NCBI GenBank assembly: GCA_003343845.1
Contig: QAKK01000022.1
Location: 8,465-72,464, forward strand
DNA length: 64,000 bases
Source: Oscillospiraceae bacterium
Lineage (GTDB): Bacteria; Bacillota; Clostridia; Oscillospirales; CAG-272
Direction: 5' to 3'
Positions 9,281 to 17,166 of this stretch are shown here, in pieces (position 1 is the stretch's first letter; each line of letters starts with the position of its first letter). The notes under the pieces were generated by a model that made no database searches, was not told the DNA's origin, and saw only the letters and a program-made list of their open reading frames with translations. Position numbers and translations under genes: made by a program.

Positions 9281-9309
9281 ATTATATACCGATTCGGTAG
9301 GAAATGCAA
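9281..9309 (-). promoter_or_regulatory. nifSU promoter with a palindromic operator in the spacer
   Basis: Minus strand: TTGCAT (9309-9304), 17 bp, TATAAT (9286-9281). The spacer holds the palindrome TACCGA-A-TCGGTA (9287-9299), so a bound protein would block RNA polymerase. The same 11-bp core occurs in the promoter spacer near 15.9 kb. Confidence 0.8.
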
Positions 9310-9355
9310 TATAAAATGAATCTTTTTCAAAATTTTACGAAAAGGTGCGGTAAGA

Positions 9356-9384
9356 TTGACAAGGCGCGGTGAATCCTATATAAT
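9356..9384 (+). promoter_or_regulatory. Promoter of glucokinase
   Basis: TTGACA, 17 bp, TATAAT: a full-consensus sigma-A promoter 34 bp before the ATG. It is divergent from the nifSU promoter, with 46 bp between the two -35 boxes. Confidence 0.9.
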
Positions 9385-9417
9385 AAAAATAATGTAAGAG
9401 GTATCGGAGGAATCACC

Positions 9418-10362
9418 ATGTATTATATCGGCATCGACCTCGGCGGCACCAACATTGCCGCAGGCATCACGGATACGGAAGGAAACATCCTGTACAAAGG
9501 TTCCCTGCCCACCGGCGCATCGCGCGGACGCGACGCGATCATCGACGACATCGCGACGCTCTGCCGTATGCTCTGCCGCGACGCAAAGATTGCATTTGAC
9601 GAGATCGGGCGCATCGGCATCGCCGTTCCGGGCGGCGTGGACGCGGCATCCGGTGAGATCCTGTTCACGCCGAACATTCCGCTCTCGGGCATCAATATCT
9701 GTGAGATCCTCTCGGCAAAGCTCGCCGGCAAGCCTGTGCTGCTCGCCAACGACGCAAACGCCGCGGCGCTTGCCGAGGCGCGCGTGGGCGCGGCACGCGG
9801 GGCAAAGGATGCCGTGATGATCACGCTCGGCACGGGCGTGGGCGGCGGCATTGTCACGGACGGAAAGATCTACACCGGGTTCAACGGTCTTGCGGCGGAG
9901 CTCGGGCACTTTGTGATCCAGAAGGACGGCGTCCCCTGCGGCTGCGGCAGACGCGGCTGCTTTGAGGCTTACGCCTCTGCAACGGCGCTGATCCGCATGA
10001 CCAAAGAGGAGCTCGACCGCTGCTTTGTCAGCGGCGAGGGCACGCTGATGGCGGAGAGCCGCAAGCTCAATGCGCGCGTTGCCTTTGACGCCTACCGCGC
10101 GGGCGACGCGGCGGCCAAGCGCGTCATCGAAACGTATATCGGCTATCTTGCAAGCGGCATCGCGTCGCTCATCAACATCTTCCAGCCCGAGGTCTTCATC
10201 ATCGGCGGCGGCGTTTCAAATGAGAAGCAGTTCCTGCTCGACCTGCTCCTGCCGCGCATCGACGCAGAGGATTTCGCCAAGAACGCGAAAAAGCGCACCC
10301 GCGTTGTTATCGCGACCTGCGGCAACGACGCCGGCATCATCGGTGCGGCGATGAACGAATAA
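9418..10362 (+). CDS. glcK: ROK-family glucokinase
   Basis: 314 residues, standard length. The phosphate-binding motif is GIDLGGTNIAAG (4-15), the catalytic ND pair is in LLANDANAAAL near 105, and the ROK zinc signature CGCGRRGC is near 175. It phosphorylates glucose with ATP in the cytosol; ROK kinases can also act on fructose, mannose or N-acetyl sugars. GGAGG ends 10 bp before ATG 9418. It may process sugars imported by systems such as the one at 2-7 kb, which is inference. A small membrane protein gene follows after 86 bp. Confidence 0.9.
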   Translation: MYYIGIDLGGTNIAAGITDTEGNILYKGSLPTGASRGRDAIIDDIATLCRMLCRDAKIAFDEIGRIGIAVPGGVDAASGEILFTPNIPLSGINICEILSAKLAGKPVLLANDANAAALAEARVGAARGAKDAVMITLGTGVGGGIVTDGKIYTGFNGLAAELGHFVIQKDGVPCGCGRRGCFEAYASATALIRMTKEELDRCFVSGEGTLMAESRKLNARVAFDAYRAGDAAAKRVIETYIGYLASGIASLINIFQPEVFIIGGGVSNEKQFLLDLLLPRIDAEDFAKNAKKRTRVVIATCGNDAGIIGAAMNE

Positions 10363-10448
10363 ACCCGCGGCAGTCAAAGCAAGTGTCGCCGCGCAGGCAT
10401 CGCGTTTTGATATTTATTTGTCATATTTTATAATAAGGAAGATTTCAG

Positions 10449-10733
10449 ATGAAAAAGGTTCTGCAATGGATCGGGCTCGCGCTGGTGCTCGCGGGACTTG
10501 TCTACCTGCTCCTGCTTGAAAAGAGCAGCATGGATTTTCAGACGCTGACAAAGCCGCTGATCTTCGCCCTGCTCCTCGCCGCAGGCGCGGGCGCGATGCT
10601 GTTCGGCGAAGGCTTCGACAAGCTCGAACGCACCGAAAAGCGTGTGCGCGACCTTGAAGACGAGGTGCGCCGCCTCGGCGGCTGCCTCCCCGACGGCAAA
10701 GTCGGGGCGGATGATGATACCGACCGGCTGTAA
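10449..10733 (+). CDS. Small membrane protein of unknown function
   Basis: 94 residues. Two hydrophobic segments (about 7-24 and 38-55) are followed by a basic/acidic helix likely to form a short coiled coil (about 60-80, with heptad-like L/V spacing) and an acidic tail. AAGGAAGATTTCAG precedes the ATG, and a strong terminator follows 15 bp after the stop, so it looks like a genuine gene, perhaps co-transcribed with glcK. No family is recognised. Confidence 0.65.
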   Translation: MKKVLQWIGLALVLAGLVYLLLLEKSSMDFQTLTKPLIFALLLAAGAGAMLFGEGFDKLERTEKRVRDLEDEVRRLGGCLPDGKVGADDDTDRL

Positions 10734-10748
10734 TTTTGCACAAGTGCT

Positions 10749-10779
10749 CCCCGCCGCAGTATACGGCGGGGATTTTTTC
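10749..10779 (+). terminator. Rho-independent terminator
   Basis: CCCCGCCG / CGGCGGGG stem with a 7-nt loop followed by ATTTTTT. It ends the glcK and small membrane protein unit. Confidence 0.9.
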
Positions 10780-10902
10780 ATACACTTTCCCCGTTTTTGT
10801 CGGTCGAAATGCAGGAATATGTACAACTCGGTTCATTTTTACGCGCGATTTTCAAGAAAAATAATGAATTTCGTCAATTTTATGAATAATTTCAAAAAAC
10901 TC

Positions 10903-10931
10903 TTGCATTGCAGCGACAACTATGCTATAAT
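10903..10931 (+). promoter_or_regulatory. Promoter of acn-icd-cit
   Basis: TTGCAT, 17 bp, TATAAT; the ATG at 10968 is 37 bp beyond the -10 box. The preceding 60 bp are very AT-rich, as in an UP-element region. Confidence 0.85.
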
Positions 10932-10967
10932 TTCAGCATCAACATTTTTCTCGGAGGTCTTCGGAAC

Positions 10968-12893
10968 ATGGGACTTACACTGACCGAAAAGATTCTGCGC
11001 GCACACATTGTGGACGGCGAGTTCAAAAAGGGCGCGGAGATCGGGCTGAAAATCGACCAGACGCTGACGCAGGACGCGACCGGCACAATGGCATACATCG
11101 AATTTGAAGCCATCGGCATTCCGCGCGTGCGCACCGAGCGTTCGGTCGCCTACATCGACCACAATACCCTGCAAAACGGGTTTGAAAATGCGGACGATCA
11201 CCGCTTCATCGGTTCGGTCGCCAAAAAACACGGCATCTATTTCAGCCGCCCCGGCAACGGCATCTGCCACCAGGTGCACCTCGAGCGCTTCGGTGTGCCG
11301 GGCAAGACGCTGATCGGCTCGGACAGCCACACGCCGACCGGCGGCGGTCTCGGCATGCTGGCGATGGGCGCGGGCGGTCTCGACGTTGCGGTCGCGATGG
11401 GCGGCGGCGCGTACTACATCACCTATCCGAAGATCGTGAAGATCGAGCTTGTCGGCAAGCTTCGCCCCTGGGTATCGGCAAAGGACGTCATTCTTGAGGT
11501 CCTGCGCCGTCTCTCGGTCAAGGGCGGCGTCGGCAAGGTCATGGAATACGTCGGCGAAGGCGTGAAGACGCTCTCCGTTCCCGAGCGCGCCACCATCACC
11601 AACATGGGCGCGGAATTGGGCGCGACGACCTCCATCTTTCCCTCCGATGAAATCACCCGTGCGTTTCTCGCCGCCGAGGGGCGCGAAGACGTGTGGAGCG
11701 AGCAGAAGGCAGACGCCGATGCGGTCTACGACGAGTCGCTTGTGATCGATCTCTCCGCCCTCTCCCCGATGGCAGCATGTCCGCATTCCCCCGACAATGT
11801 CAAATCGCTCACCGAGCTCGGTGAGATGAAGATCGACCAGGTCTGCATCGGCTCCTGCACCAACAGCTCGCTTGCCGACATGATGAAGGTCGCCTACATT
11901 CTGCGCGGCAAGACTGTGGCGCCGAACGTATCGCTGGCGATCGCCCCCGGCTCGAAGCAGGTGCTGAACATGCTTGCCGAGAACGGCGCTCTCGCCGACA
12001 TGATCGCGGCGGGCGCGCGCATACTGGAATCGGCGTGCGGTCCCTGTATCGGCATGGGACAGTCGCCGAACTCCGCCGGCATCTCGCTGCGCACCTTCAA
12101 CCGCAACTTCCTCGGCAGAAGCGGCACCAAGGACGCCAAGGTCTATCTGGTTTCACCCGAGGTCGCTGCCCTCTCCGCCGTGAACGGCTATCTCAGCGAT
12201 CCGACAACGCTCGGCGACATGCCTGAGATCAAAATGCCCGAGAAATTTCTCATCAACGACAACATGGTCGAGCTGCCCGCCTCCGAGGCGGACGCCGACA
12301 AGGTGGAGATCCTGCGCGGACCGAACATCAAGCCCTTCCCCGAGACGCACCCGCTGGAAAACGAGATTGCCTGCAAAATCTCGCTGAAGGTGGACGACAA
12401 TATCACCACCGATCATATCATGCCCGCAGGTGCAAAGATCCTGCCTCTGCGCTCCAACATTCCGGAAATCTCCAAGCACTGCTTTGAGGTCTGCGACCCC
12501 GAATTTCCCGCACGCGCCAGGGCGCTCGGCAAAAGCGTGATCGTGGGCGGCGCGAACTACGGGCAGGGCTCGTCGCGCGAGCACGCGGCGCTCGCGCCCC
12601 TCTACCTCGGCGTCAAGGCGGTCATCACCAAGAGCTTTGCCCGCATCCATGCGGCAAACCTCATCAACGCGGGTATTCTGCCTCTGACCTTTGCCGACCC
12701 CGCCGACTATGACAAGCTCGCCGAGGGCGACGAAATCGTTCTCTCCGACATCTTCGCCGCCGTGGAGGCGGGCAGCATGACGCTGACCACCAAGACGGGC
12801 GACAAGATCAAGTTGGACTGCGCTTACTCCCCGCGCCAGATCGCCATTCTGAAGGCGGGCGGTCTGCTCCCCTATACCAAAAGTGCCAAGTAA
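10968..12893 (+). CDS. acnA: Aconitate hydratase
   Basis: 641 residues from ATG 10968, preceded by CGGAGGTCTTCGGAAC; the longer open frame would start before the promoter. The three 4Fe-4S ligand Cys are in CIGSCTNSS (near 295) and ACGPCIGMG (near 360). The swivel domain (about 480-640) has the active-site loop YGQGSSREHAA. This is the compact aconitase class (about 640 residues) common in Clostridia. It converts citrate to isocitrate and is first in an operon with isocitrate dehydrogenase and citrate synthase. Confidence 0.95.
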   Translation: MGLTLTEKILRAHIVDGEFKKGAEIGLKIDQTLTQDATGTMAYIEFEAIGIPRVRTERSVAYIDHNTLQNGFENADDHRFIGSVAKKHGIYFSRPGNGICHQVHLERFGVPGKTLIGSDSHTPTGGGLGMLAMGAGGLDVAVAMGGGAYYITYPKIVKIELVGKLRPWVSAKDVILEVLRRLSVKGGVGKVMEYVGEGVKTLSVPERATITNMGAELGATTSIFPSDEITRAFLAAEGREDVWSEQKADADAVYDESLVIDLSALSPMAACPHSPDNVKSLTELGEMKIDQVCIGSCTNSSLADMMKVAYILRGKTVAPNVSLAIAPGSKQVLNMLAENGALADMIAAGARILESACGPCIGMGQSPNSAGISLRTFNRNFLGRSGTKDAKVYLVSPEVAALSAVNGYLSDPTTLGDMPEIKMPEKFLINDNMVELPASEADADKVEILRGPNIKPFPETHPLENEIACKISLKVDDNITTDHIMPAGAKILPLRSNIPEISKHCFEVCDPEFPARARALGKSVIVGGANYGQGSSREHAALAPLYLGVKAVITKSFARIHAANLINAGILPLTFADPADYDKLAEGDEIVLSDIFAAVEAGSMTLTTKTGDKIKLDCAYSPRQIAILKAGGLLPYTKSAK

Positions 12894-12905
12894 AGGACGG
12901 ACATC

Positions 12906-14066
12906 ATGAACGAATCCATCAAGAACGCAACCGCGCAGTTTGAAACGCTGCTGCGCGAACAGATCGCACGCACCGAGCGCATGGCGGAGCTGTCAAAGCC
13001 CATCGACTATGCTTCGCTTGGCAAACTCATCATCGGCGTCTGCGACGGTGACGGCATCGGTCCGATCATCTGCACCGAGGCTGTCCGCGTGCTGGAAACC
13101 CTGCTTGCCGACCGCATCGCCGCCGGCAAGGTCGAAATCCGCCGCATCGAGGGACTGACGCTGGAAAACCGCATGGCAAAGGAGCAGAGCGTCCCCGCCG
13201 ACGTGCTCGCCGCCATCAAGGAATGCCATGTGCTCCTGAAAGGTCCGACGACCACACCGAAGGGCGGCACGGGCGCAAAAGAACTGGAAAGCGCGAATGT
13301 GGCGCTCCGCCGCGAGCTTGACCTGTTTGCCAACGTGCGCCCGGTCTTCGTCCCCGAAGAGGGCATCGACTGGACGTTCTACCGCGAGAACACCGAGGGC
13401 GAATACGTGCTCGGCAGCCGCGGCGTGGAGATCCCCGGCGTGCTTGCCTGCGACTTCAAGGTAACGACCGACCTCGGCACCGAGCGCATTGCCCGCGCAG
13501 CGTATGAGTTTGCCAGAAACAACGGCAAAAAGAACGTTGCCATTGTCACCAAGGCGAACATCATGAAGAAGACCGACGGTAAATTCGCACGCATCTGCCG
13601 CGAGCTTGCCGCGCGCGAATACCCCGAGCTTGTCCTCGAGGACTGGTACATCGACATCATGGCAGCCAACCTCGTCAACCCCGCGATCCGCTCGAAGTTT
13701 GAGGTCTTCGTGCTGCCCAACCTCTACGGCGACATTATCACCGACGAGGCGGCGCAGATCCAGGGCGGCGTCGGCACGGCGGGCAGCGCCAACGTCGGCG
13801 GCAGATACGCCATGTTTGAGGCGGTGCACGGCTCGGCGCCCCGCATGATCGAGGAAGGCATCGGCGAACTTGCCAACCCCGCCTCCATCATCAAGGCGGA
13901 CGAGATGCTGCTGCGCCACGTCGGCTTTGCCGCCGAGGCGGATAAGCTGGCAGCCGCCATGCAGAAATGCAGCGACGATCCCACCCTGCACATGACCGGC
14001 GAGCGCGGCGGTTCCACCGCACGCGAGTATGCCGACAAACTGCTTGCCTATATTTCGGCAGACTGA
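12906..14066 (+). CDS. icd: Isocitrate dehydrogenase (isocitrate/isopropylmalate family)
   Basis: 386 residues, starting 12 bp after aconitase. Family motifs are present: the substrate loop with KGPTTTPKGGTGAKELESANVA shortened to ESANVALRR near 130, ENTEGEY near 162, TKANIMKKTDG near 218, and the nucleotide-binding end HGSAPR...NPASII near 305-325. It oxidises isocitrate to 2-oxoglutarate. Its place between aconitase and citrate synthase supports isocitrate over 3-isopropylmalate. Whether it uses NAD or NADP cannot be settled by eye. Confidence 0.9.
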   Translation: MNESIKNATAQFETLLREQIARTERMAELSKPIDYASLGKLIIGVCDGDGIGPIICTEAVRVLETLLADRIAAGKVEIRRIEGLTLENRMAKEQSVPADVLAAIKECHVLLKGPTTTPKGGTGAKELESANVALRRELDLFANVRPVFVPEEGIDWTFYRENTEGEYVLGSRGVEIPGVLACDFKVTTDLGTERIARAAYEFARNNGKKNVAIVTKANIMKKTDGKFARICRELAAREYPELVLEDWYIDIMAANLVNPAIRSKFEVFVLPNLYGDIITDEAAQIQGGVGTAGSANVGGRYAMFEAVHGSAPRMIEEGIGELANPASIIKADEMLLRHVGFAAEADKLAAAMQKCSDDPTLHMTGERGGSTAREYADKLLAYISAD

Positions 14067-14109
14067 ACCGCAAGCCCCGGCATCCGCGGTTCTTCGGAAA
14101 GGAGACACC

Positions 14110-15459
14110 ATGTCTGAGTTTTCATATATCAACGACCTCGCGAAGAAATGCGCGGAGACCGACCATATTGAAGCCTCGCTCTACACCAAATACGACGTCA
14201 AGCGCGGTCTGCGCGATGCGGACGGCAAGGGCGTGCTGACGGGGCTGACCGAGATCTCCTCGGTCCACGGCACCAAGGAGGAGATGGGCAGCAAGGAATA
14301 CTGCGACGGCGAGCTGCGCTACCGCGGCATCGACATCAAGGATCTCGTCGGCGGCTTTGTTGCGGAGAACCGCTTCGGCTTTGAAGAGGTCATCTATCTT
14401 CTGCTGATCGGGCATCTGCCGAGCGCCAGAGAGCTCAAAGCCTTCTCGGATCTGCTGGCGTCCTACCGCACGCTGCCCGACGGGTTTGTGCGCGACATCA
14501 TCATGCGCGCGCCGACCGCCGATCTGATGAACCTGCTGGCGCGCTGTGTGCTTACGCTCTATTCCTATGACACAAACGCCAACGATATTTCCCTGCCGAA
14601 CGTCATGGCGCAATGCCTGCATCTGATCTCGGTGCTGCCGATGATCACGATCTACTCCTATCATTCCTACAACCACTTCATCGGTGGGCACAGTCTGGTC
14701 ATCAATATGCCCAGCCGCAGCCAGTCGATGGCGGAGAACATCCTCATCATGCTGCGCCGCGACAAAAAGTACACCGAGCTGGAGGCGCGGCTGCTCGACC
14801 TCTCGCTGATCCTGCACGCAGAGCACGGCGGCGGCAACAACTCGACCTTCACCAACCGCGTTGTGACTTCATCCGGCACGGATACCTATTCGGCGATGGC
14901 AGCGTCGCTCTGCTCGCTGAAAGGTCCGCGCCACGGCGGCGCGAACGTCAAGGTCGTGCACATGTTTGCCGACATTATGACCAATGTTTCCGACTGGAAG
15001 AGCGACGATGCCGTCGCCGCTTACCTCACGCGTATCCTCAACAAAGAGGCGTTTGACCGCAGCGGTCTGATCTACGGCATCGGCCACGCGATCTACACCA
15101 AGTCCGACCCCCGTGCGCTTATCTTCAAGGAGCACGTCAAAAAGCTGGCAATCGAGAAGGGGCGCACCGAGGAATTTGAGCTTTACGAGCGCGTGGAGCG
15201 CCTTGCGCCCGAGCTGCTCTACGAGCGCAACGGGCGCGATAAGCCGATCTGCGCCAACGTGGATTTTTACAGCGGATTCGTGTATTCGATGCTGAACCTC
15301 CCGGACGAACTGTATACGCCGATTTTCGCCATCGCGCGCATCGCGGGCTGGTCGGCACACCGCCTCGAGGAGCTGGTGACCAACGGCAAGATCATCCGCC
15401 CCGCCTATATGGGCGTCCAGCCGGATGTGGAGTACGTGCCGCTGATGTTCCGGAAATAA
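14110..15459 (+). CDS. cit: Citrate synthase
   Basis: 449 residues from ATG 14110 after AAAGGAGACACC; the in-frame ATG at 14029 lies inside icd and has no ribosome site. The catalytic His regions are visible: YNHFIGG near 222, HAEHGGGNNSTF near 267, and GPRHGGAN near 300, with the catalytic Asp in YTKSDPR near 340. It joins acetyl-CoA and oxaloacetate into citrate. As third gene of acn-icd-cit it completes the oxidative branch that supplies 2-oxoglutarate for glutamate. Confidence 0.95.
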   Translation: MSEFSYINDLAKKCAETDHIEASLYTKYDVKRGLRDADGKGVLTGLTEISSVHGTKEEMGSKEYCDGELRYRGIDIKDLVGGFVAENRFGFEEVIYLLLIGHLPSARELKAFSDLLASYRTLPDGFVRDIIMRAPTADLMNLLARCVLTLYSYDTNANDISLPNVMAQCLHLISVLPMITIYSYHSYNHFIGGHSLVINMPSRSQSMAENILIMLRRDKKYTELEARLLDLSLILHAEHGGGNNSTFTNRVVTSSGTDTYSAMAASLCSLKGPRHGGANVKVVHMFADIMTNVSDWKSDDAVAAYLTRILNKEAFDRSGLIYGIGHAIYTKSDPRALIFKEHVKKLAIEKGRTEEFELYERVERLAPELLYERNGRDKPICANVDFYSGFVYSMLNLPDELYTPIFAIARIAGWSAHRLEELVTNGKIIRPAYMGVQPDVEYVPLMFRK

Positions 15460-15470
15460 GTATGAGAAAA

Positions 15471-15496
15471 AGCCTTCCCACAGGAAGGCTTTTTTG
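15471..15496 (+). terminator. Terminator of acn-icd-cit
   Basis: AGCCTTCC-CACA-GGAAGGCT followed by TTTTTTGC, 11 bp after the citrate synthase stop. Confidence 0.9.
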
Positions 15497-15519
15497 CTTT
15501 GTACGGCGGAGCAATCTTA

Positions 15520-15768
15520 GGCTTCCCCCTTTGGGGAAGCTGGCGTGGCACACGCCTGATGAGGGGTAGGATGCGTAAGCATCCGTCCGTACAGTCCCGC
15601 TCTGTGCTGTAGCGACGCCGTTCTTGCGAACGGCTCCCCTCATCCGTCAACTTCGTCAGGATGTTTTTCGGTTTCGCATTGCGAAATCGTCGGTGTTCAG
15701 CCGACGAAGAAAAACTCCGCGAGACGCTGTGCGTCTCGTACACCTCTCCCCCAAGGGGGAAGGCTAAG
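15520..15768. repeat. Dispersed MITE-like repeat, copy 1 (complete)
   Basis: About 250 bp of non-coding DNA bounded by inverted ends: TTAGGCTTCCCCCTTTGGGG at the left, and CTTAGCCTTCCCCCTTGGGG at the right when read from the other strand. Inside are small hairpins (GGATGCGTAAGCATCC, GCCGTTCTTGCGAACGGC, TTTCGCATTGCGAAA, GTCGG..CCGAC, GAGACGC..GCGTCTC). Most of it recurs near 63.8-64 kb, and related pieces near 40.2 kb. No transposase is encoded. Confidence 0.85.
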
Positions 15769-15820
15769 ACGCGGCGGGAGACAGACGGCGCCCTACGGTT
15801 TGCGCACATTTTTCGCTAAC

Positions 15821-15849
15821 CGGTAGGGGTCGGCGCCCTCGACGACCCG
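15821..15849. repeat. Short dispersed repeat with GGTCG/CGACC hairpin
   Basis: The 29-bp segment beginning CGGTAGGGGTCGGCGCC and ending CGACGACCCG recurs almost exactly at 40321-40348, in both cases beside a copy of the longer repeat. It folds as GGGTCG...CGACCC. Confidence 0.75.
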
Positions 15850-15882
15850 TGAAACCTGCCCCCGCAAACTGCCGATTCCCCC

Positions 15883-15911
15883 TTGACAAGTCACCGAATC
15901 GGTGATATATT
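15883..15911 (+). promoter_or_regulatory. Promoter of the AbrB/EamA pair with a palindromic operator in the spacer
   Basis: TTGACA, 17 bp, TATATT. The spacer contains the perfect palindrome TCACCGA-A-TCGGTGA (15891-15905). Its core ACCGAATCGGT is identical to that in the nifSU promoter and sits in nearly the same position relative to the -10 box. Confidence 0.8.
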
Positions 15912-15914
15912 ATT

Positions 15915-15939
15915 TTCATACTTGTGTGAAAAGTATGAA
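15915..15939 (+). promoter_or_regulatory. 9-bp-arm inverted repeat in the 5' leader of the AbrB-like gene
   Basis: TTCATACTT-GTGTGAA-AAGTATGAA spans the expected transcription start and the first leader bases, ending 17 bp before the ATG. It could be an operator, perhaps autoregulatory, or an RNA hairpin; it has no terminator tail. Confidence 0.55.
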
Positions 15940-15956
15940 TTACTGTGAGGTACATC

Positions 15957-16190
15957 ATGCCGAAAGGAAAACAGCTTTTAGGTCTGCCGAAGGGCAAGTA
16001 TATTTTCGGTACCGTCAAAGTCGGCGAGCGCGGTCAGATCGTCATCCCGAAGGAGGCGCGCACGCGCATTGCGATCGAGCCGGGCGATACGCTGCTCATC
16101 CTCGGCGATGCGGAAAGCGGCATCATCGTCTCCAAGCCAGAGCTTGTCCGCGACGCTGCCGCCCGGGTCTTTCAGAATCTCGACAAGTAA
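15957..16190 (+). CDS. AbrB/MazE/SpoVT-family transcriptional regulator
   Basis: 77 residues from ATG 15957, with GAGG six bases upstream; an in-frame GTG at 15945 overlaps that site and is unlikely. The AbrB swapped-hairpin DNA-binding domain is at about 17-60 (FGTVKVGERGQIVIPKEARTRIAIEPGDTLLIL), closely matching the family signature G-QIVIPK-R. The short helical C-terminus has no known domain. It is a dimeric regulator, 32 bp upstream of an EamA exporter that it probably co-regulates, and the hairpin in its leader may be its own site. Confidence 0.9.
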   Translation: MPKGKQLLGLPKGKYIFGTVKVGERGQIVIPKEARTRIAIEPGDTLLILGDAESGIIVSKPELVRDAAARVFQNLDK

Positions 16191-16222
16191 ACTACAGCAA
16201 CATCCGGAGGTTATATTTTAGT

Positions 16223-17125
16223 ATGTGGTTTGTTCTCTCGCTCATCGCCCTGCTCTGCTGGAGCGGCTCTGACCTGTTCAGCAAAGTCGGCTCCCGTCCC
16301 GATGACAAGCTCAGCCATTGGAAGATGGTCATGGCGGTCGGTTTTGTCATGGGTCTGCACGCCTGCTATGAGATCTTCATCGGCGGCGTTCCGATCTCGC
16401 TTGATGCGATCATCACCTATCTGCCCGCATCCTTCTGCTACATCCTTTCGATGGCGATCGGCTATGTCGGTCTCCGCTATATCGAGCTGTCGGTCTCGTC
16501 CCCGATCTGCAATTCCTCGGGTGCGCTTGCCGCGCTGTTCTGCTTTATCTTCCTGCGCGAATCGCCGGATCTGCCGGTCTGGATCGGCGTTGCGCTCGTT
16601 GCCGTCGGCGTCGTCAGCCTCGGTTTTGCCGAGATGGGCGAGGACGACGTCTCCCGCGACCTGCGGCAGGCAAATGCCAACATCAAGTATCAGAAGAGCT
16701 TTCTCGCCCTGCTGCTCCCCGTCCTGTACTGTCTGATCGACGCGGCGGGCACGGTCGTGGACACGGTCATCCTCGAAACGCTCGACGAGAGCGTCGCCAA
16801 CGTTGCCTATGAGCTGACTTTTCTTGCGATGGGCGTCGTCGCCGCGATCTATGTACTGATTATCAAGCGCGATCGGCTGCAAGTCCGCCGCGAGGGACCG
16901 AAGCTGCTCGGCGCCGTCTGCGAGACCGCAGGCCAGTTCGCCTATATCTTCGCCATCGGCGATGAGGCGCACACCGGCTCCGCCGCCGCGATCATCTCCT
17001 GCTACTGCGCGCTGTCGGTCGTCTGGAGCCGCATTTTCCTCAAGGAGAAGCTCAGCTGGAAGCACTACGTTTCCATCGCCGTCGCCGTCTGCGGCATCGC
17101 CGTCCTCGGCTTCTTCGATGCGTAA
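16223..17125 (+). CDS. EamA/DMT-family transporter
   Basis: 300 residues with ten predicted membrane segments arranged as two five-helix repeats (first about 1-145, second about 160-300). Start ATG 16223 follows CCGGAGGTTATATTTTAGT; the longer frame runs through the AbrB gene out of phase. Motifs such as LSVSSPICNSSGALAALF and EAHTGSAAAIISCYCALSVVWSRIFLKE fit the drug/metabolite exporter superfamily. Substrate unknown. It is co-transcribed with the AbrB-like regulator under the palindrome-bearing promoter. Confidence 0.88.
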   Translation: MWFVLSLIALLCWSGSDLFSKVGSRPDDKLSHWKMVMAVGFVMGLHACYEIFIGGVPISLDAIITYLPASFCYILSMAIGYVGLRYIELSVSSPICNSSGALAALFCFIFLRESPDLPVWIGVALVAVGVVSLGFAEMGEDDVSRDLRQANANIKYQKSFLALLLPVLYCLIDAAGTVVDTVILETLDESVANVAYELTFLAMGVVAAIYVLIIKRDRLQVRREGPKLLGAVCETAGQFAYIFAIGDEAHTGSAAAIISCYCALSVVWSRIFLKEKLSWKHYVSIAVAVCGIAVLGFFDA

Positions 17126-17138
17126 AGGTACATAAAAA

Positions 17139-17165
17139 ATGCGTCCCGACGGGACGCATTTTTTG
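17139..17165. terminator. Bidirectional terminator
   Basis: AAAAAATGCGTCCC-GAC-GGGACGCATTTTTT, between the convergent EamA gene and the amino acid ABC operon. Confidence 0.9.
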
Positions 17166-17166
17166 A

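Noticed and set aside
9229..9330. N-terminal extension of nifS to ATG 9330
   Set aside because: The extension crosses the nifSU promoter and operator and has no ribosome site; the GTG at 9228 has one and fits the family start.
15405..15957. Open frames in the repeat region after citrate synthase
   Set aside because: They are made of the dispersed repeat, lack ribosome sites and do not continue in the other copies.
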